From: Pseudomonadota bacterium
GTDB taxonomy: Bacteria; Pseudomonadota; Gammaproteobacteria; Burkholderiales; Burkholderiaceae_B
DNA: 64,000 bases
Assembly: GCA_023389155.1 (NCBI GenBank)
Contig: JAEWEV010000008.1
Span: 1 to 64,000, forward strand
Direction: 5' to 3'
Both the position numbers and the translations under genes were made by a program. This document shows, piece after piece, positions 27,095 through 35,821 of the stretch; within the stretch, counting starts at the first letter, position 1; each line of letters starts with the position of its first letter. The notes under the pieces are model-generated. The model was not told the DNA's origin. It was given only the letters and a program-made list of their open reading frames with translations, and ran no database searches.

Positions 27095-28612
27095 ATGTGC
27101 GGAATTATCGGTATCGTCGGGCGCGGTCCAGTGAATCAACTGGTCTACGACAGCCTGCTGCTACTGCAACATCGTGGTCAGGACGCGGCAGGTATTTCTA
27201 CCGCTTACGGCAATCACTTCAACATGTACAAGGCTCATGGCCTGGTTCGTGACGTGTTTCGCACCCGCAATATGCGCGATCTTCCGGGTCATTCCGGTAT
27301 CGGGCAGGTCAGATATCCCACAGCCGGTTCCAGTGATTCTCTGGAAGAAGCCCAGCCATTCTATGTGAACGCGCCATTTGGCATCACCTTCGCGCATAAC
27401 GGCAATCTGACAAACTGGCGCGAGCTGCGCGAGTCGTTGTTCAAAGTTGACCAGCGCCACATCAATACGAATTCCGATTCAGAAGTGCTGCTCAACGTCC
27501 TGGCACACGAACTGCAATCTGCCGCGAAAGGTACTTCGCTGGATCCCCAGGCCATGTTCGAAGCTGTCGGCGCCGTTCATCGCCGGGTCCGCGGAGCGTA
27601 TTCTGTAGTCGCTCAGATTGCCGGCTACGGCCTGCTAGCGTTCCGTGACCCATTTGGAATCCGGCCGCTTTGTCTTGGGAAATTTGAATCTGAATTGGGC
27701 ACGGAATGGATGGTTGCCTCCGAATCCGTGGCGCTGGAAGGCAGCGGTTTCGATTTCGTACGTGATATCGGCGCTGGCGAAGCAGTATTTATCGATCTGG
27801 ATGGCAATGTGCATGAGCAGCAGTGCGCAGAAAATGCAGTTTTGACGCCGTGCATTTTCGAGTACGTCTATTTCGCACGTCCCGATTCCACCATCAACGG
27901 GGTGAATGTTTACAACGCCCGCCTGAAAATGGGGGAATACCTGGCCGATAAAGTGGCCCGGCAATTGCGCTTGCGCGAAATTGATGTGGTCATGCCGATT
28001 CCTGATTCTTCCAGGCCCGCCGCCATGCAATTGGCCTCAAAATTGGGATTGGAATACCGTGAGGGTTTCATCAAGAATCGCTACGTTGGCCGCACATTCA
28101 TCATGCCTGGCCAGGCAGTGCGCAAGAAATCCGTGCGCCAGAAACTGAACGCCATGAGTGTCGAGTTCAAGGACAAGAATGTTCTACTGGTAGATGACTC
28201 GATCGTTCGCGGAACGACCAGCCGCGAGATTGTAGATATGGCAAGAGCCGCTGGTGCGAAGAAAGTATTTTTTGCCTCTGCCGCACCCGCGGTCTGTTTT
28301 CCCAATGTCTACGGCATTGATATGCCGACCCAGGATGAGCTTATCGCGAACGGCAAGACTCCCGAGCAGGTCGCCAAAGAGATCGGCGCAGATGCATTGG
28401 TATATCAGGACCTGGATGATCTGAAAGCGGCGATTTCCGATCTGAATCCCGCGCTGACGCAGTTCGAATCTTCCTGCTTTGACGGCAACTATGTGACGGG
28501 TGACGTTGATAGCGCCTATCTCGAACGCCTGCGGGTGACCCGGCATCAGGCGAAGGAAGGCCAGGCCGTTGGCGGACTGCAATTTAACATGGGTTACGCA
28601 GCCAATTCGTAA
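27095..28612 (+). CDS. purF: Amidophosphoribosyltransferase
   Basis: This enzyme of 505 residues makes phosphoribosylamine from PRPP and glutamine, the committed step of purine synthesis. The N-terminal glutaminase domain begins MCGIIGIVG, with Cys2 as nucleophile after Met removal. The motif LLLQHRGQDAAGI follows. The C-terminal phosphoribosyltransferase domain has the PRPP loop VLLVDDSIVRGTTSREIV. ATG 27095 is fixed by the requirement for Cys at position 2. It ends the folC-dedD-cvpA-purF unit and is followed by two terminators. Confidence 0.97.
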   Translation: MCGIIGIVGRGPVNQLVYDSLLLLQHRGQDAAGISTAYGNHFNMYKAHGLVRDVFRTRNMRDLPGHSGIGQVRYPTAGSSDSLEEAQPFYVNAPFGITFAHNGNLTNWRELRESLFKVDQRHINTNSDSEVLLNVLAHELQSAAKGTSLDPQAMFEAVGAVHRRVRGAYSVVAQIAGYGLLAFRDPFGIRPLCLGKFESELGTEWMVASESVALEGSGFDFVRDIGAGEAVFIDLDGNVHEQQCAENAVLTPCIFEYVYFARPDSTINGVNVYNARLKMGEYLADKVARQLRLREIDVVMPIPDSSRPAAMQLASKLGLEYREGFIKNRYVGRTFIMPGQAVRKKSVRQKLNAMSVEFKDKNVLLVDDSIVRGTTSREIVDMARAAGAKKVFFASAAPAVCFPNVYGIDMPTQDELIANGKTPEQVAKEIGADALVYQDLDDLKAAISDLNPALTQFESSCFDGNYVTGDVDSAYLERLRVTRHQAKEGQAVGGLQFNMGYAANS

Positions 28613-28647
28613 AGCACCCGGAGCGCTTAGTTTCCCGCGTTGATCTT

Positions 28648-28697
28648 GCGTAATCATGATACCGAAACTGTGGACGGAGATCATGATTTACGCTTTT
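28648..28697 (+). terminator. First hairpin terminator after purF
   Basis: GCGTAATCATGAT (28648-28660) pairs with ATCATGATTTACGC (28680-28693), with one bulged T, across a 19-nt loop. TTTTATAT follows. The stem is AT-rich, so termination may be partial. It lies 35 bp after the purF stop. Confidence 0.6.
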
Positions 28698-28762
28698 ATA
28701 TAACCAGCATGTTCTGTGTACCATTTCAAGGGACATTGCCGGTCACTGCGTGTTCCGGTTGC

Positions 28763-28803
28763 ATCGCCTGTCGCTCCAATGCGTGCTGACAGGCGATTTT
28801 CTT
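28763..28803 (+). terminator. Second hairpin terminator after purF
   Basis: ATCGCCTGTC (28763-28772) and GACAGGCGAT (28788-28797) form a perfect 10-bp stem with a 15-nt loop. TTTTCTTTCTT follows. This is a better intrinsic terminator than the one 70 bp upstream and separates purF from the MarR gene. Confidence 0.8.
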
Positions 28804-28861
28804 TCTTCACCTTAGGTTCTTAATCTTCACGTCAATATCGCCGGTCTGCCCGAAATGCGAT

Positions 28862-28914
28862 TTGCAATCAAAAGGCTCCAAGCATATAATTGACATATCA
28901 TCTATTGATACATC
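28862..28914 (+). promoter_or_regulatory. Promoter and possible operator of the MarR-exporter operon
   Basis: TTGCAA (28862-28867) and a perfect TATAAT (28885-28890) lie 17 bp apart, giving a start near 28897 and a leader of about 20 nt. An inverted repeat TATCA-N5-TGATA (28896-28910) covers the predicted transcription start. That position fits autorepression by the MarR protein, which is inferred. Confidence 0.65.
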
Positions 28915-28918
28915 AACT

Positions 28919-29410
28919 ATGTCAAATACAGAAGAAATATCCGCCGGCCCTGGACGAGGTCGTGAAATTCTGTCTCTAGCCGGGCATATTAATCGCCAGT
29001 GGCGTCGAGCCGTGGACCGCCGTTTGCAACCACTGGGGTTAACGGAGGCCACCTGGCTGCCTCTGCTGTATATCGCCAGGGCGAAAACACCGTTACGGCA
29101 GAAAGACCTGGCCGCATTGTTAGGGCTGGACAGCTCTTCAGTCGTACGCGTACTTGATGGTCTGCAAACAGCAGGTTTCATTCAGCGCCTTGAGGGCACT
29201 GACCGTCGCGAGAAACTGATTCACCTGACTGACTCCGGCAATCAGACCGTGTCCACTGTGGAGCAGGTTGTCCGTGCTGGCAGGCATCGTCTTTTTCGTG
29301 ATATAGACGACGCAGATTTGAAAGTTGCCAGTTCGGTGCTGCAGCAGTTGCTGGGTACCATCGAATCGCTGGGCAGTGGACTGTGGGAACGCACAGATCA
29401 TCATGAGTAG
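28919..29410 (+). CDS. MarR family transcriptional regulator
   Basis: This small winged-helix repressor has 163 residues. The winged-helix core (about 40-125) includes PLRQKDLAALLGLDSSSVVRVLDGLQTAGFIQRLEGTDRREKLIHLTDSG, with the wing Asp-Arg-Arg typical of MarR. The N-terminal 20 residues are variable. The ATG at 28919 lies just downstream of a near-consensus promoter; the longer ORF would start upstream of the -10. Its last 8 bp overlap the exporter gene, so regulator and pump are cotranscribed. The inducer is probably a small phenolic or drug-like compound, as in the family, but is not known. Confidence 0.9.
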   Translation: MSNTEEISAGPGRGREILSLAGHINRQWRRAVDRRLQPLGLTEATWLPLLYIARAKTPLRQKDLAALLGLDSSSVVRVLDGLQTAGFIQRLEGTDRREKLIHLTDSGNQTVSTVEQVVRAGRHRLFRDIDDADLKVASSVLQQLLGTIESLGSGLWERTDHHE

Positions 29411-30629
29411 AAAAAGCATCATTCGTGCGCCGATCTGGCTATTGGTATTGATTACGCTGAGCGGCACGCTTGCCATGCATATGTTTGTACCGGCGCTGCC
29501 GGATGCTGGTGCGGATCTGGGTGCCAGCAGCAGCGCCATGCAGATGACCATTAGCCTGTACATTCTCGGACTGGCTTTTGGGCAGCTTGTCTATGGTCCG
29601 CTCTCTGATGGGTTCGGGCGCCGCCCATTGCTGCTTGCAGGGCTGTCGATCTACGTCCTGGCAGGTATTGCAGCTGCACTCGCACAAAGTGAAACCACAT
29701 TGATCGTGTCGCGTCTGTTTCAGGCGCTGGGCGGCTGTGCCGGACTGGCACTGGGTCGGGCGATCGTTCGCGATACGGCTGCGGGCGATAGTGCGGTCAA
29801 AGATCAGGCCTTGCTCAATTTGATCATGATGGCCGGACCCGGCCTGGCGCCGTTGCTGGGTTCTCTGCTCACCCTGCATCTGGGCTGGAGAACCGTATTC
29901 GTGGCCCTGGTGCTTTTGGGCCTGGTGACCCTGGTCTCGACCTGGCGGCTGCTCCCCGAAACGGGTGTACCCACTGGCAAGATCAGTGCGGCAGCGCTGG
30001 CATTTGATTACAAGTCACTTCTACGCATGCCATCTTTTCTTGGCTACGCTTTCGGAGGAGGGTGTGCCACGACGTCCATCTATTCCTTCATCGCAGCGGC
30101 TCCATTTATTATTACGCAGGATCTTCAGCGCCCGGCACAGGAGGTGGGAATTTATCTCGCGTTGCTTATTGTCGGCCTTTCGGTGGGTAATGCCGCTACA
30201 CGTCAGCTGATCGGACGCTATTCCCTGGAGCGGCTGCTGATTGGCGGCAATGCAGTAAGTGTTGGCGCGGCAGTTGTGCTTCTGGGGCTTACATTGTCTG
30301 GCCATCTGCATATTGTGAGCGTGACCGGTCTGATGTTCCTGTTCGCCATGGGTGCCGGTGTGGCCAGTCCCACGGCGCTGACCAAAGGACTGAACGTGGA
30401 TCGGCATCTGGTGGGGTCGGCTGCCGGTCTTTACGGTTTTACGCAAATGGCTATCGGTGCGATTTGCACCTCGCTTGTCGGGCTCGGAGATAATCCCGCG
30501 CTAACGGCATTTACTGTGCTGGCTTGCGCTGCCATCCTGGGTCAGGCGGGATTGTGGTTTGGTCTGAAGCAGGACCAACGAATGGCGCACAATGTCCTGG
30601 CATCGGAAGCAGACAGTACGCCACACTGA
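29403..30629 (+). CDS. MFS drug-resistance transporter, Bcr/CflA type
   Basis: This inner-membrane antiporter has 408 residues and about 12 transmembrane segments. The first loop LYILGLAFGQLVYGPLSDGFGRRPLLLAGL contains the MFS motif A, and RLFQALGGCAGLALGRAIVRD is the Bcr/CflA signature. FVPALPDAGADLG after TM1 is also typical. ATG 29403 overlaps the MarR gene by 8 bp. Substrates cannot be read from sequence; family members export bicyclomycin, chloramphenicol, sulfonamides or cysteine-pathway compounds. Confidence 0.88.
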   Translation: MSRKSIIRAPIWLLVLITLSGTLAMHMFVPALPDAGADLGASSSAMQMTISLYILGLAFGQLVYGPLSDGFGRRPLLLAGLSIYVLAGIAAALAQSETTLIVSRLFQALGGCAGLALGRAIVRDTAAGDSAVKDQALLNLIMMAGPGLAPLLGSLLTLHLGWRTVFVALVLLGLVTLVSTWRLLPETGVPTGKISAAALAFDYKSLLRMPSFLGYAFGGGCATTSIYSFIAAAPFIITQDLQRPAQEVGIYLALLIVGLSVGNAATRQLIGRYSLERLLIGGNAVSVGAAVVLLGLTLSGHLHIVSVTGLMFLFAMGAGVASPTALTKGLNVDRHLVGSAAGLYGFTQMAIGAICTSLVGLGDNPALTAFTVLACAAILGQAGLWFGLKQDQRMAHNVLASEADSTPH

Positions 30630-30757
30630 AAACCTTCCGCGGCCGGAGTCACGGTAAGTTGACGGTCGTTGTGAGCCATCGTTAAAAGCCTGGGCTAATG
30701 TTACGTGACATTCAATTCGTGTCGTCAGGCTGTGGGATTATTTCCGGCAGTGCAAAA

Positions 30758-31246
30758 TCAGGCAAAGCGGGAAGGGAGTTGCGCCCGCGCGAACAGCGCA
30801 TACAGACTGATCAACAGCAGGATGATGAAAAGCACAAGTGCCCACAACACATACTCGACGCCCAGCACCGCCACCTTGGCGTCCATGCATGTGGCATAGA
30901 TACCAAAAAGCCAGGGCACCATACCGTCAAGGCCGGTGGTTTTTGCCATGAATATATCGGCAAAGGTACGGTCGCAAGAGACCATTTCAGATGCGACGGT
31001 ATGCTGATACCACGCAGCCACGATCCCCGCTACTGAGAGCGCGACAGCACACAATGCCATAAGGCGTTTTGCTGCGCCGGGAATCAGATTGCCGGCCAGA
31101 CACGCGACCGCGGTCACGAGCAGAATAAGTCGCTGCAGAACGCACCAGGCGCAGGGTGGCATATTGAAAACGTGCTGGCTGACAAGCGCGATGCCCAGTG
31201 CGAGCAGGCAGAGGACGGCAATAAGGTTCAAACGTGACTGGATCAT
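30758..31246 (-). CDS. dsbB: Disulfide bond formation protein DsbB
   Basis: This inner-membrane quinone reductase of 162 residues reoxidises DsbA. It has four transmembrane segments and two periplasmic cysteine pairs: Cys32-x2-Cys35 (PCAWC) and Cys91/Cys120 (SCDRTF, YATCMD), the DsbB pattern. The C-terminus is a hydrophobic helix ending in a basic tail. It overlaps marC by 4 bp and converges on the exporter gene across about 130 bp that holds nothing recognisable. No dsbA is present. Confidence 0.9.
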   Translation of the reverse strand: MIQSRLNLIAVLCLLALGIALVSQHVFNMPPCAWCVLQRLILLVTAVACLAGNLIPGAAKRLMALCAVALSVAGIVAAWYQHTVASEMVSCDRTFADIFMAKTTGLDGMVPWLFGIYATCMDAKVAVLGVEYVLWALVLFIILLLISLYALFARAQLPSRFA

Positions 31247-31956
31247 AGGGAAGTCCTGGAATAGGTAGAAGCGATATCGGCAAACAGACGCATGATGAGT
31301 TCATGCGCTCCGTCCCATATAATTTGTACGCCGATGCAAAGTAGAATAAATGCCGACAGGCGCATGAACACGGCCGTTCCAGATGCGCCCAGGCGGGCGA
31401 GAAAGCGCGCAGCAAAGCGCAGGCAGACAAACAGAATGACACCGACAGTGATCACTGCAAGAATCATGCCTGTAACACTCATGACGCCCGAGGCGGCACT
31501 GATAAAATCGAACGATGCGCCAACGGTGATCGCGGCTGAAATACTGCCGGGTCCGCAGGCGATAGGGAAGGTAAGCGGGTAAAATGCGCTGGCTTTTACC
31601 TTTTCCTGGGAATAGTTTTCCACCAGTTTTTCGTGGGCGTCGGTGTCCGGATCTTTTGCATTGACCAGTTGCCAGGCGCTGGCCACGACAAGCAGACCAC
31701 CGCCTACGCGAACGATTGGTAGCGAGATACCGAAAAAGCGCAGAACCATATTGCCGAAAAGGGCAGCGAGCGTCAGCATAATAAAGACATTGATCGCGAT
31801 ACGCTTGGCAAGCAGCTTGCGCGTAGCGGCGCTGGCGCCTTCCGTCATTGTAAGAAAGATCGGAGCAACTGCCGGAGGATTGACGATAGGCAGCAAGGTA
31901 GCCAGGACAAACAGAAAACTGCGACTGAAAATCAGAATGTAATCGTTGATACTCAT
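31243..31956 (-). CDS. marC: MarC family membrane protein
   Basis: This inner-membrane protein of 237 residues has six predicted membrane segments. It has the MarC hallmarks LATLLPIVNPPAVAPIFLTMTEG near the N-terminus and FYPLTFPIACGPGSISAAITVGAS in the middle. The family was once linked to multiple antibiotic resistance, but that role has been questioned and the function is unknown. It lies 6 bp after glnD and overlaps dsbB by 4 bp, so it belongs to the map-glnD-marC-dsbB transcription unit. Confidence 0.85.
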   Translation of the reverse strand: MSINDYILIFSRSFLFVLATLLPIVNPPAVAPIFLTMTEGASAATRKLLAKRIAINVFIMLTLAALFGNMVLRFFGISLPIVRVGGGLLVVASAWQLVNAKDPDTDAHEKLVENYSQEKVKASAFYPLTFPIACGPGSISAAITVGASFDFISAASGVMSVTGMILAVITVGVILFVCLRFAARFLARLGASGTAVFMRLSAFILLCIGVQIIWDGAHELIMRLFADIASTYSRTSL

Positions 31957-31962
31957 TGCGGA

Positions 31963-34566
31963 TCAGATGTGCACGGTCAGATTGTTGATTGCAGTCAGCA
32001 AATCACGCTTGAATTGCATTTGTGTGCGTGGAATGTCCAGCGCGCTGCCACCAAGAATAAAGATATCTTCGACGCGATCGCCCAGCGTCATCACCTTGGC
32101 CATTTGCAGATTGATTTGGTGACGCTTGAACGTGTTTGCCAACGCATAAAGAATACCAGGACTGTCCATGGCTGTAATTGATAATCTCCAATACTGACTG
32201 TTCTCGTCAGGTAAAAGTTCAATAATCGGCACTAGGGGAAAAGTGCGTGAGCGACGCACATTTGCGCCGACGACATAACGATGGTTTTTGAATTTCAGTG
32301 GTTCATTCTGATCGGGGAGCGGCTCATTCAGGCGGTTGCGCAGCCCATGTTCAATAAGGGGAACATTGGAGCGGATATCAGAATTGATCGCTGCACTGTC
32401 AACAACGAAGCTGTCCAGCGCATAGCCCTGCCGTGTAGTATGAATTCGGGCGTCAAGAATATCAATGCGCTGTTCGTAGAAATAGGAGCAAATCTGTTCG
32501 AACAGATCAGGGCGGTCATTCACGTACACCATTACCTGAATGCCTTCATTGTTTTCGGTGGGTCGGGCCCGCACCTGTGCGCCCACTTGTGGAAGCATGC
32601 GGAAAAGCAGTCGGGTATGCCAGGCGATGTCTCTGGCTTCATGTCTCAGAAAGTAGGCGACATCCAGCGTGTTCCAGAATCGGTCGCGATCTTCATCGCT
32701 GATGCCCGAAAAGCGCACAAGCGCCATGGCCTCGTTCTTGCGCTGGGTCAAAACAGATTGCCGGTCAAATACGCTGCTGCCAAGTGCCAGCAATGTGTAG
32801 TTGTACAAATCTTCAAGCAGTTTGCCCTTCCATGCATTCCACACCTTTGGGCTGGTACCACGAATATCGGCAACGGTCAGCAGATAGAGTGCCGTCAGGC
32901 GCCTCTCATTTCCCACGATATCGGCAAACTCCTGGATGACAGTCGGTTCTGAAAGATCCCGTTTCTGAGCAAAGGAAGACATGCTCAGGTGATGTTCTAC
33001 CAGGAACTCGACCAGGCTTCGGTCCTCCGGGTCCAGATTGTGCTCGCGGGCGAATTTGCGTACATCGACAGCGCCAAGCGTTGAGTGATTACCTCCGCGA
33101 CCCTTGGCGATATCGTGAAACAAAGCAGCCACATACAACAGCCAGTGCCGGTCCATATCAGCAATAAGGCGGCTGGCCAGAGGATACTCCTGGGCATGTT
33201 CCGGCATGGTAAATCGGCGGATATTGCGGATCACCATCAGCGTGTGCTGGTCGACGGTATAGACATGAAACAGATCATGCTGCATCTGTCCTACAATCTT
33301 GCGGAACACCGGGATGTACTGAGGCAGGATGCTCAGCATGGTCATCCGCCGAAAGGTATGGACGATGCCGGTAGGCTGTTGCAATATTTGCAGGAACAGC
33401 CATTTGTTGACGGGATTGCGGCGAAATTGCGCATCAATGCGGTGGCGGGAGCTCCATATCAGCCGCTGCAATTTGGCTGACATATCGTTGACTTCCGGAT
33501 GCTGCTGAAGCACAAGGAATGACTTGAGCAGCAGTTGCGGCTTGCGTTCAAAAGCATCATCAGCTACCAGATCGAGTTGTTGGCCGACCCGACAGAAATC
33601 CTCGTCAATCATGACACTGCAGTCCCTGACCGGGAAGAAGTGCTCCCTGAAACTCTGCATCATGATGTGGTTCATCAGGTAGACGATCCGGGCGGCCCAG
33701 TAATAGCGCTGCATCAGGATTTCACCGGGACGCCGGCCGTCTTTTGCCTTGATGCGATAGACTTCGGCCAGCAGCGGTTGGGTGTGAAACATCAGGCGGT
33801 CGTCACGTTTACCCGCAAGGATATGCAAATCAATACGCAGGCGCTTGAAAGCCTGTTCAGCCTTGGCGCACTTGGCGGCCTCGTCACGGGTCATCAGATC
33901 CTGGCTTACCAGATCGCGCCAGCTGCCAGACAAACCGGCAGCGCGACTGATCCACTGTATGGTCTGCAGATCGCGCAGGCCACCCGGAGATTCCTTGCAA
34001 TTGGGTTCCAGTGAGTAAGGGGTTTCATTGTAGCGGGCGTAGCGCTGTTGCAATTCGAGCTGCTTGGCCAGGAAAAAATCCTGGGGACTCAACTGCTCCC
34101 GGAAGCGAGCCTCCAGCGTCGTAACCAGTTTCCTGTTACCAAGGATATAGCGCAATTCCAGTAGCGCGGTCTCGATGGTGATGTCTCCTGCGCTTTCCGT
34201 CAGGCATTCATCAATGGTGCGAACACTGTGACCGACATCCAGGCCCAGATCCCAGAGTGCCGAGACAAATTGCTCGAGCATCAGTTTTTCTTCGTCATCG
34301 GGCGGGTGCTGCAAAAGAATAAGCAGGTCGATGTCGGAATAGGGATACAGTTCACCACGACCATAGCCTCCAATCGCACACAGACTGGCGCCTTTGGGCA
34401 GAGGGAAACTACTGACCAATTCCTTCATGGCCTGATCTGCCTGTTTCCTCAGGGCAGCAAGCAGGGAATCGGGCCGGGAGCGGGATGTTCTGTATGTTTC
34501 CAGCGCCAGCGATTTTTCCTCGTCAAGCCGATTTCGAATGGCAATGGCCGGGCTAACGCTAGTCAT
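31963..34566 (-). CDS. glnD: [Protein-PII] uridylyltransferase/uridylyl-removing enzyme
   Basis: This cytoplasmic nitrogen sensor of 867 residues uridylylates PII when glutamine is low and removes UMP when it is high. The nucleotidyltransferase motif GGYGRGELYPYSDIDLLIL is near residue 70. An HD domain (ALFHDIAKGRGGNHS, mid-protein) performs the removal. Two C-terminal ACT domains bind glutamine (VMVYVNDRPDLFEQI and LSITAMDSPGILYALANTF). The start at 34566 is chosen because upstream codons run back into the map end without conserved sequence. Map lies 32 bp upstream. Confidence 0.96.
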   Translation of the reverse strand: MTSVSPAIAIRNRLDEEKSLALETYRTSRSRPDSLLAALRKQADQAMKELVSSFPLPKGASLCAIGGYGRGELYPYSDIDLLILLQHPPDDEEKLMLEQFVSALWDLGLDVGHSVRTIDECLTESAGDITIETALLELRYILGNRKLVTTLEARFREQLSPQDFFLAKQLELQQRYARYNETPYSLEPNCKESPGGLRDLQTIQWISRAAGLSGSWRDLVSQDLMTRDEAAKCAKAEQAFKRLRIDLHILAGKRDDRLMFHTQPLLAEVYRIKAKDGRRPGEILMQRYYWAARIVYLMNHIMMQSFREHFFPVRDCSVMIDEDFCRVGQQLDLVADDAFERKPQLLLKSFLVLQQHPEVNDMSAKLQRLIWSSRHRIDAQFRRNPVNKWLFLQILQQPTGIVHTFRRMTMLSILPQYIPVFRKIVGQMQHDLFHVYTVDQHTLMVIRNIRRFTMPEHAQEYPLASRLIADMDRHWLLYVAALFHDIAKGRGGNHSTLGAVDVRKFAREHNLDPEDRSLVEFLVEHHLSMSSFAQKRDLSEPTVIQEFADIVGNERRLTALYLLTVADIRGTSPKVWNAWKGKLLEDLYNYTLLALGSSVFDRQSVLTQRKNEAMALVRFSGISDEDRDRFWNTLDVAYFLRHEARDIAWHTRLLFRMLPQVGAQVRARPTENNEGIQVMVYVNDRPDLFEQICSYFYEQRIDILDARIHTTRQGYALDSFVVDSAAINSDIRSNVPLIEHGLRNRLNEPLPDQNEPLKFKNHRYVVGANVRRSRTFPLVPIIELLPDENSQYWRLSITAMDSPGILYALANTFKRHQINLQMAKVMTLGDRVEDIFILGGSALDIPRTQMQFKRDLLTAINNLTVHI

Positions 34567-34598
34567 GGGGTCCTTTTGGGTACAAGCCTGAGCGAATG

Positions 34599-35402
34599 TC
34601 AGGGCAGGCCTTTGACGAAGGGGGGAGGAGCAGGCATGCCGGGCGAACGTGTGAGCACATCGTAACCAGTGTCGGTCACGATCAGGGTGTGTTCCCATTG
34701 CGCGGACAGGCTATGATCACGCGTGACCACCGTCCACTGATCAGCAAGTACTTTCGATTCCCGGCGGCCGGCGTTGATCATGGGTTCTATGGTAAATACC
34801 ATGCCGGCTTTGAGCTCCTGGCCTTCGCCGGGCTTGCCATAGTGCAGAACCTGCGGGTCTTCGTGGAATCGCTGGCCGATGCCATGGCCGCAATACTCGC
34901 GCACGACCGAAAAGCCATTGCTCTCGGCGTGCTTCTGGATGGCATGGCCAATATCGCCCAGTGTTGCGCCTGGGCGAACCTGTTCTATGCCCAGCCACAT
35001 GCACTCATAGGTAATATCGGTCAGGCGTCGGGCAAGAATGGATGGTTCACCCACATAAAACATGCGGCTCGTATCACCAAACCAGCCGTCCTTGATGATG
35101 GTGACATCAATATTGAGCACATCCGATGCTTTCAGCTTTTTTTCGCCTGGTATGCCATGACAGATGACATGATTCACCGAGGTACAGACGGCGCCTGTAA
35201 ATGGAGGATATCCGGGTGGCTGGTATCCGATAGTCGCGGACTCGACACCAAGCTCGTTCATGAAATCCAGGCAGATCTGGTTGATTTCGCCGGTAGTAAT
35301 GCCGGGTTTGATCATGGGGGCTACATGATCGAGTACCCGAGCTGCATCCTCGCAGGCTGCTCGCATTGCGTTGATGTCCTGTTGATTTGTCAGTGTCGCC
35401 AT
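34599..35402 (-). CDS. map: Methionine aminopeptidase, type I
   Basis: This cytosolic metalloenzyme of 267 residues removes initiator methionine. The catalytic His lies in VNHVICHGIPG. The metal ligands are the Asp pair in LNIDVTIIKDGWFGDTSRMF, His in CGHGIGQRFHEDP, Glu in FTIEPMINAG and Glu in SAQWEHTLIVT. ATG 35402 starts the conserved N-terminus; the longer upstream frame overlaps the promoter. It is divergent from rpsB, the usual neighbour arrangement, and opens the unit leading to glnD. Confidence 0.96.
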   Translation of the reverse strand: MATLTNQQDINAMRAACEDAARVLDHVAPMIKPGITTGEINQICLDFMNELGVESATIGYQPPGYPPFTGAVCTSVNHVICHGIPGEKKLKASDVLNIDVTIIKDGWFGDTSRMFYVGEPSILARRLTDITYECMWLGIEQVRPGATLGDIGHAIQKHAESNGFSVVREYCGHGIGQRFHEDPQVLHYGKPGEGQELKAGMVFTIEPMINAGRRESKVLADQWTVVTRDHSLSAQWEHTLIVTDTGYDVLTRSPGMPAPPPFVKGLP

Positions 35403-35436
35403 AACCGCTTGAGTAAATGAGTGAAATAATAGTAGA

Positions 35437-35442
35437 ATTATA
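35437..35442 (-). promoter_or_regulatory. -10 element of the map-glnD-marC-dsbB unit
   Basis: A perfect TATAAT occurs on the minus strand 35 bp upstream of the map ATG. The matching -35 is weak (TCGGCA at an 18-bp spacing), so the promoter assignment is tentative. Confidence 0.45.
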
Positions 35443-35527
35443 GGCTTTCCCGGATTTGTTTGCCGAATCTTTGGCGGTTTGAGCTGGTTTTGGCCGTTTT
35501 GTCGCCTTTTTTGATGCCTGCGGCTGA

Positions 35528-35583
35528 AGCTAGCGGACTCAAGCCAGCGATTTAAGGCTAGCGATTTAAAGCCAGCAGCAGGG
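35528..35583. repeat. 14-bp imperfect tandem repeat upstream of rpsB
   Basis: Four consecutive 14-bp units start at 35528, 35542, 35556 and 35570. They read AGCTAGCGGACTCA, AGCCAGCGATTTAA, GGCTAGCGATTTAA and a decaying AGCCAGCAGCAGGG. The core RGCYAGCG is shared. They sit mid-gap between map and rpsB and could be regulatory or simply slippage-derived. Confidence 0.6.
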
Positions 35584-35636
35584 CTCAGAATGGAAGCCTT
35601 ACAATACATAGTCGTGAGGCTCGGCCTTTACTTTAA

Positions 35637-35660
35637 TAAGGCCCTTTATAGGCCCTTTAT
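35637..35660. repeat. Short direct repeat GGCCCTTTAT upstream of rpsB
   Basis: The decamer GGCCCTTTAT occurs twice in immediate succession with 1 bp between copies, at about 35639-35648 and 35650-35659. It is embedded in an AT-rich near-palindrome. Its role is unknown. Confidence 0.5.
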
Positions 35661-35821
35661 TAAGTGGCAAAAAGATAAATGGTAAAAAGTCGTTCGGGAA
35701 GAAGTCGGGAATCTGACTATTTTATTTTACTAGCGCGCCGTTTTTCCTAGGGTGTTGATTATATACAACAAAAATCAATATCAAAGCGGTGCTGGAACTT
35801 AACCCTCTGGAGTTTAAAATC

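Larger units (their letters stand above)
35403..35821. other. Divergent map/rpsB control region
   Basis: This 419-bp non-coding stretch holds three recognisable items: the map -10 near its left end, the 14-bp tandem repeats, and the GGCCCTTTAT repeat. The right half is AT-rich and should contain the rpsB promoter and the leader where S2 may act in feedback, but no good sigma-70 promoter could be fixed. A run of near-palindromic CTTTAATAAGG/CCTTTATTAAG sequence lies at about 35632-35662. Confidence 0.6.
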
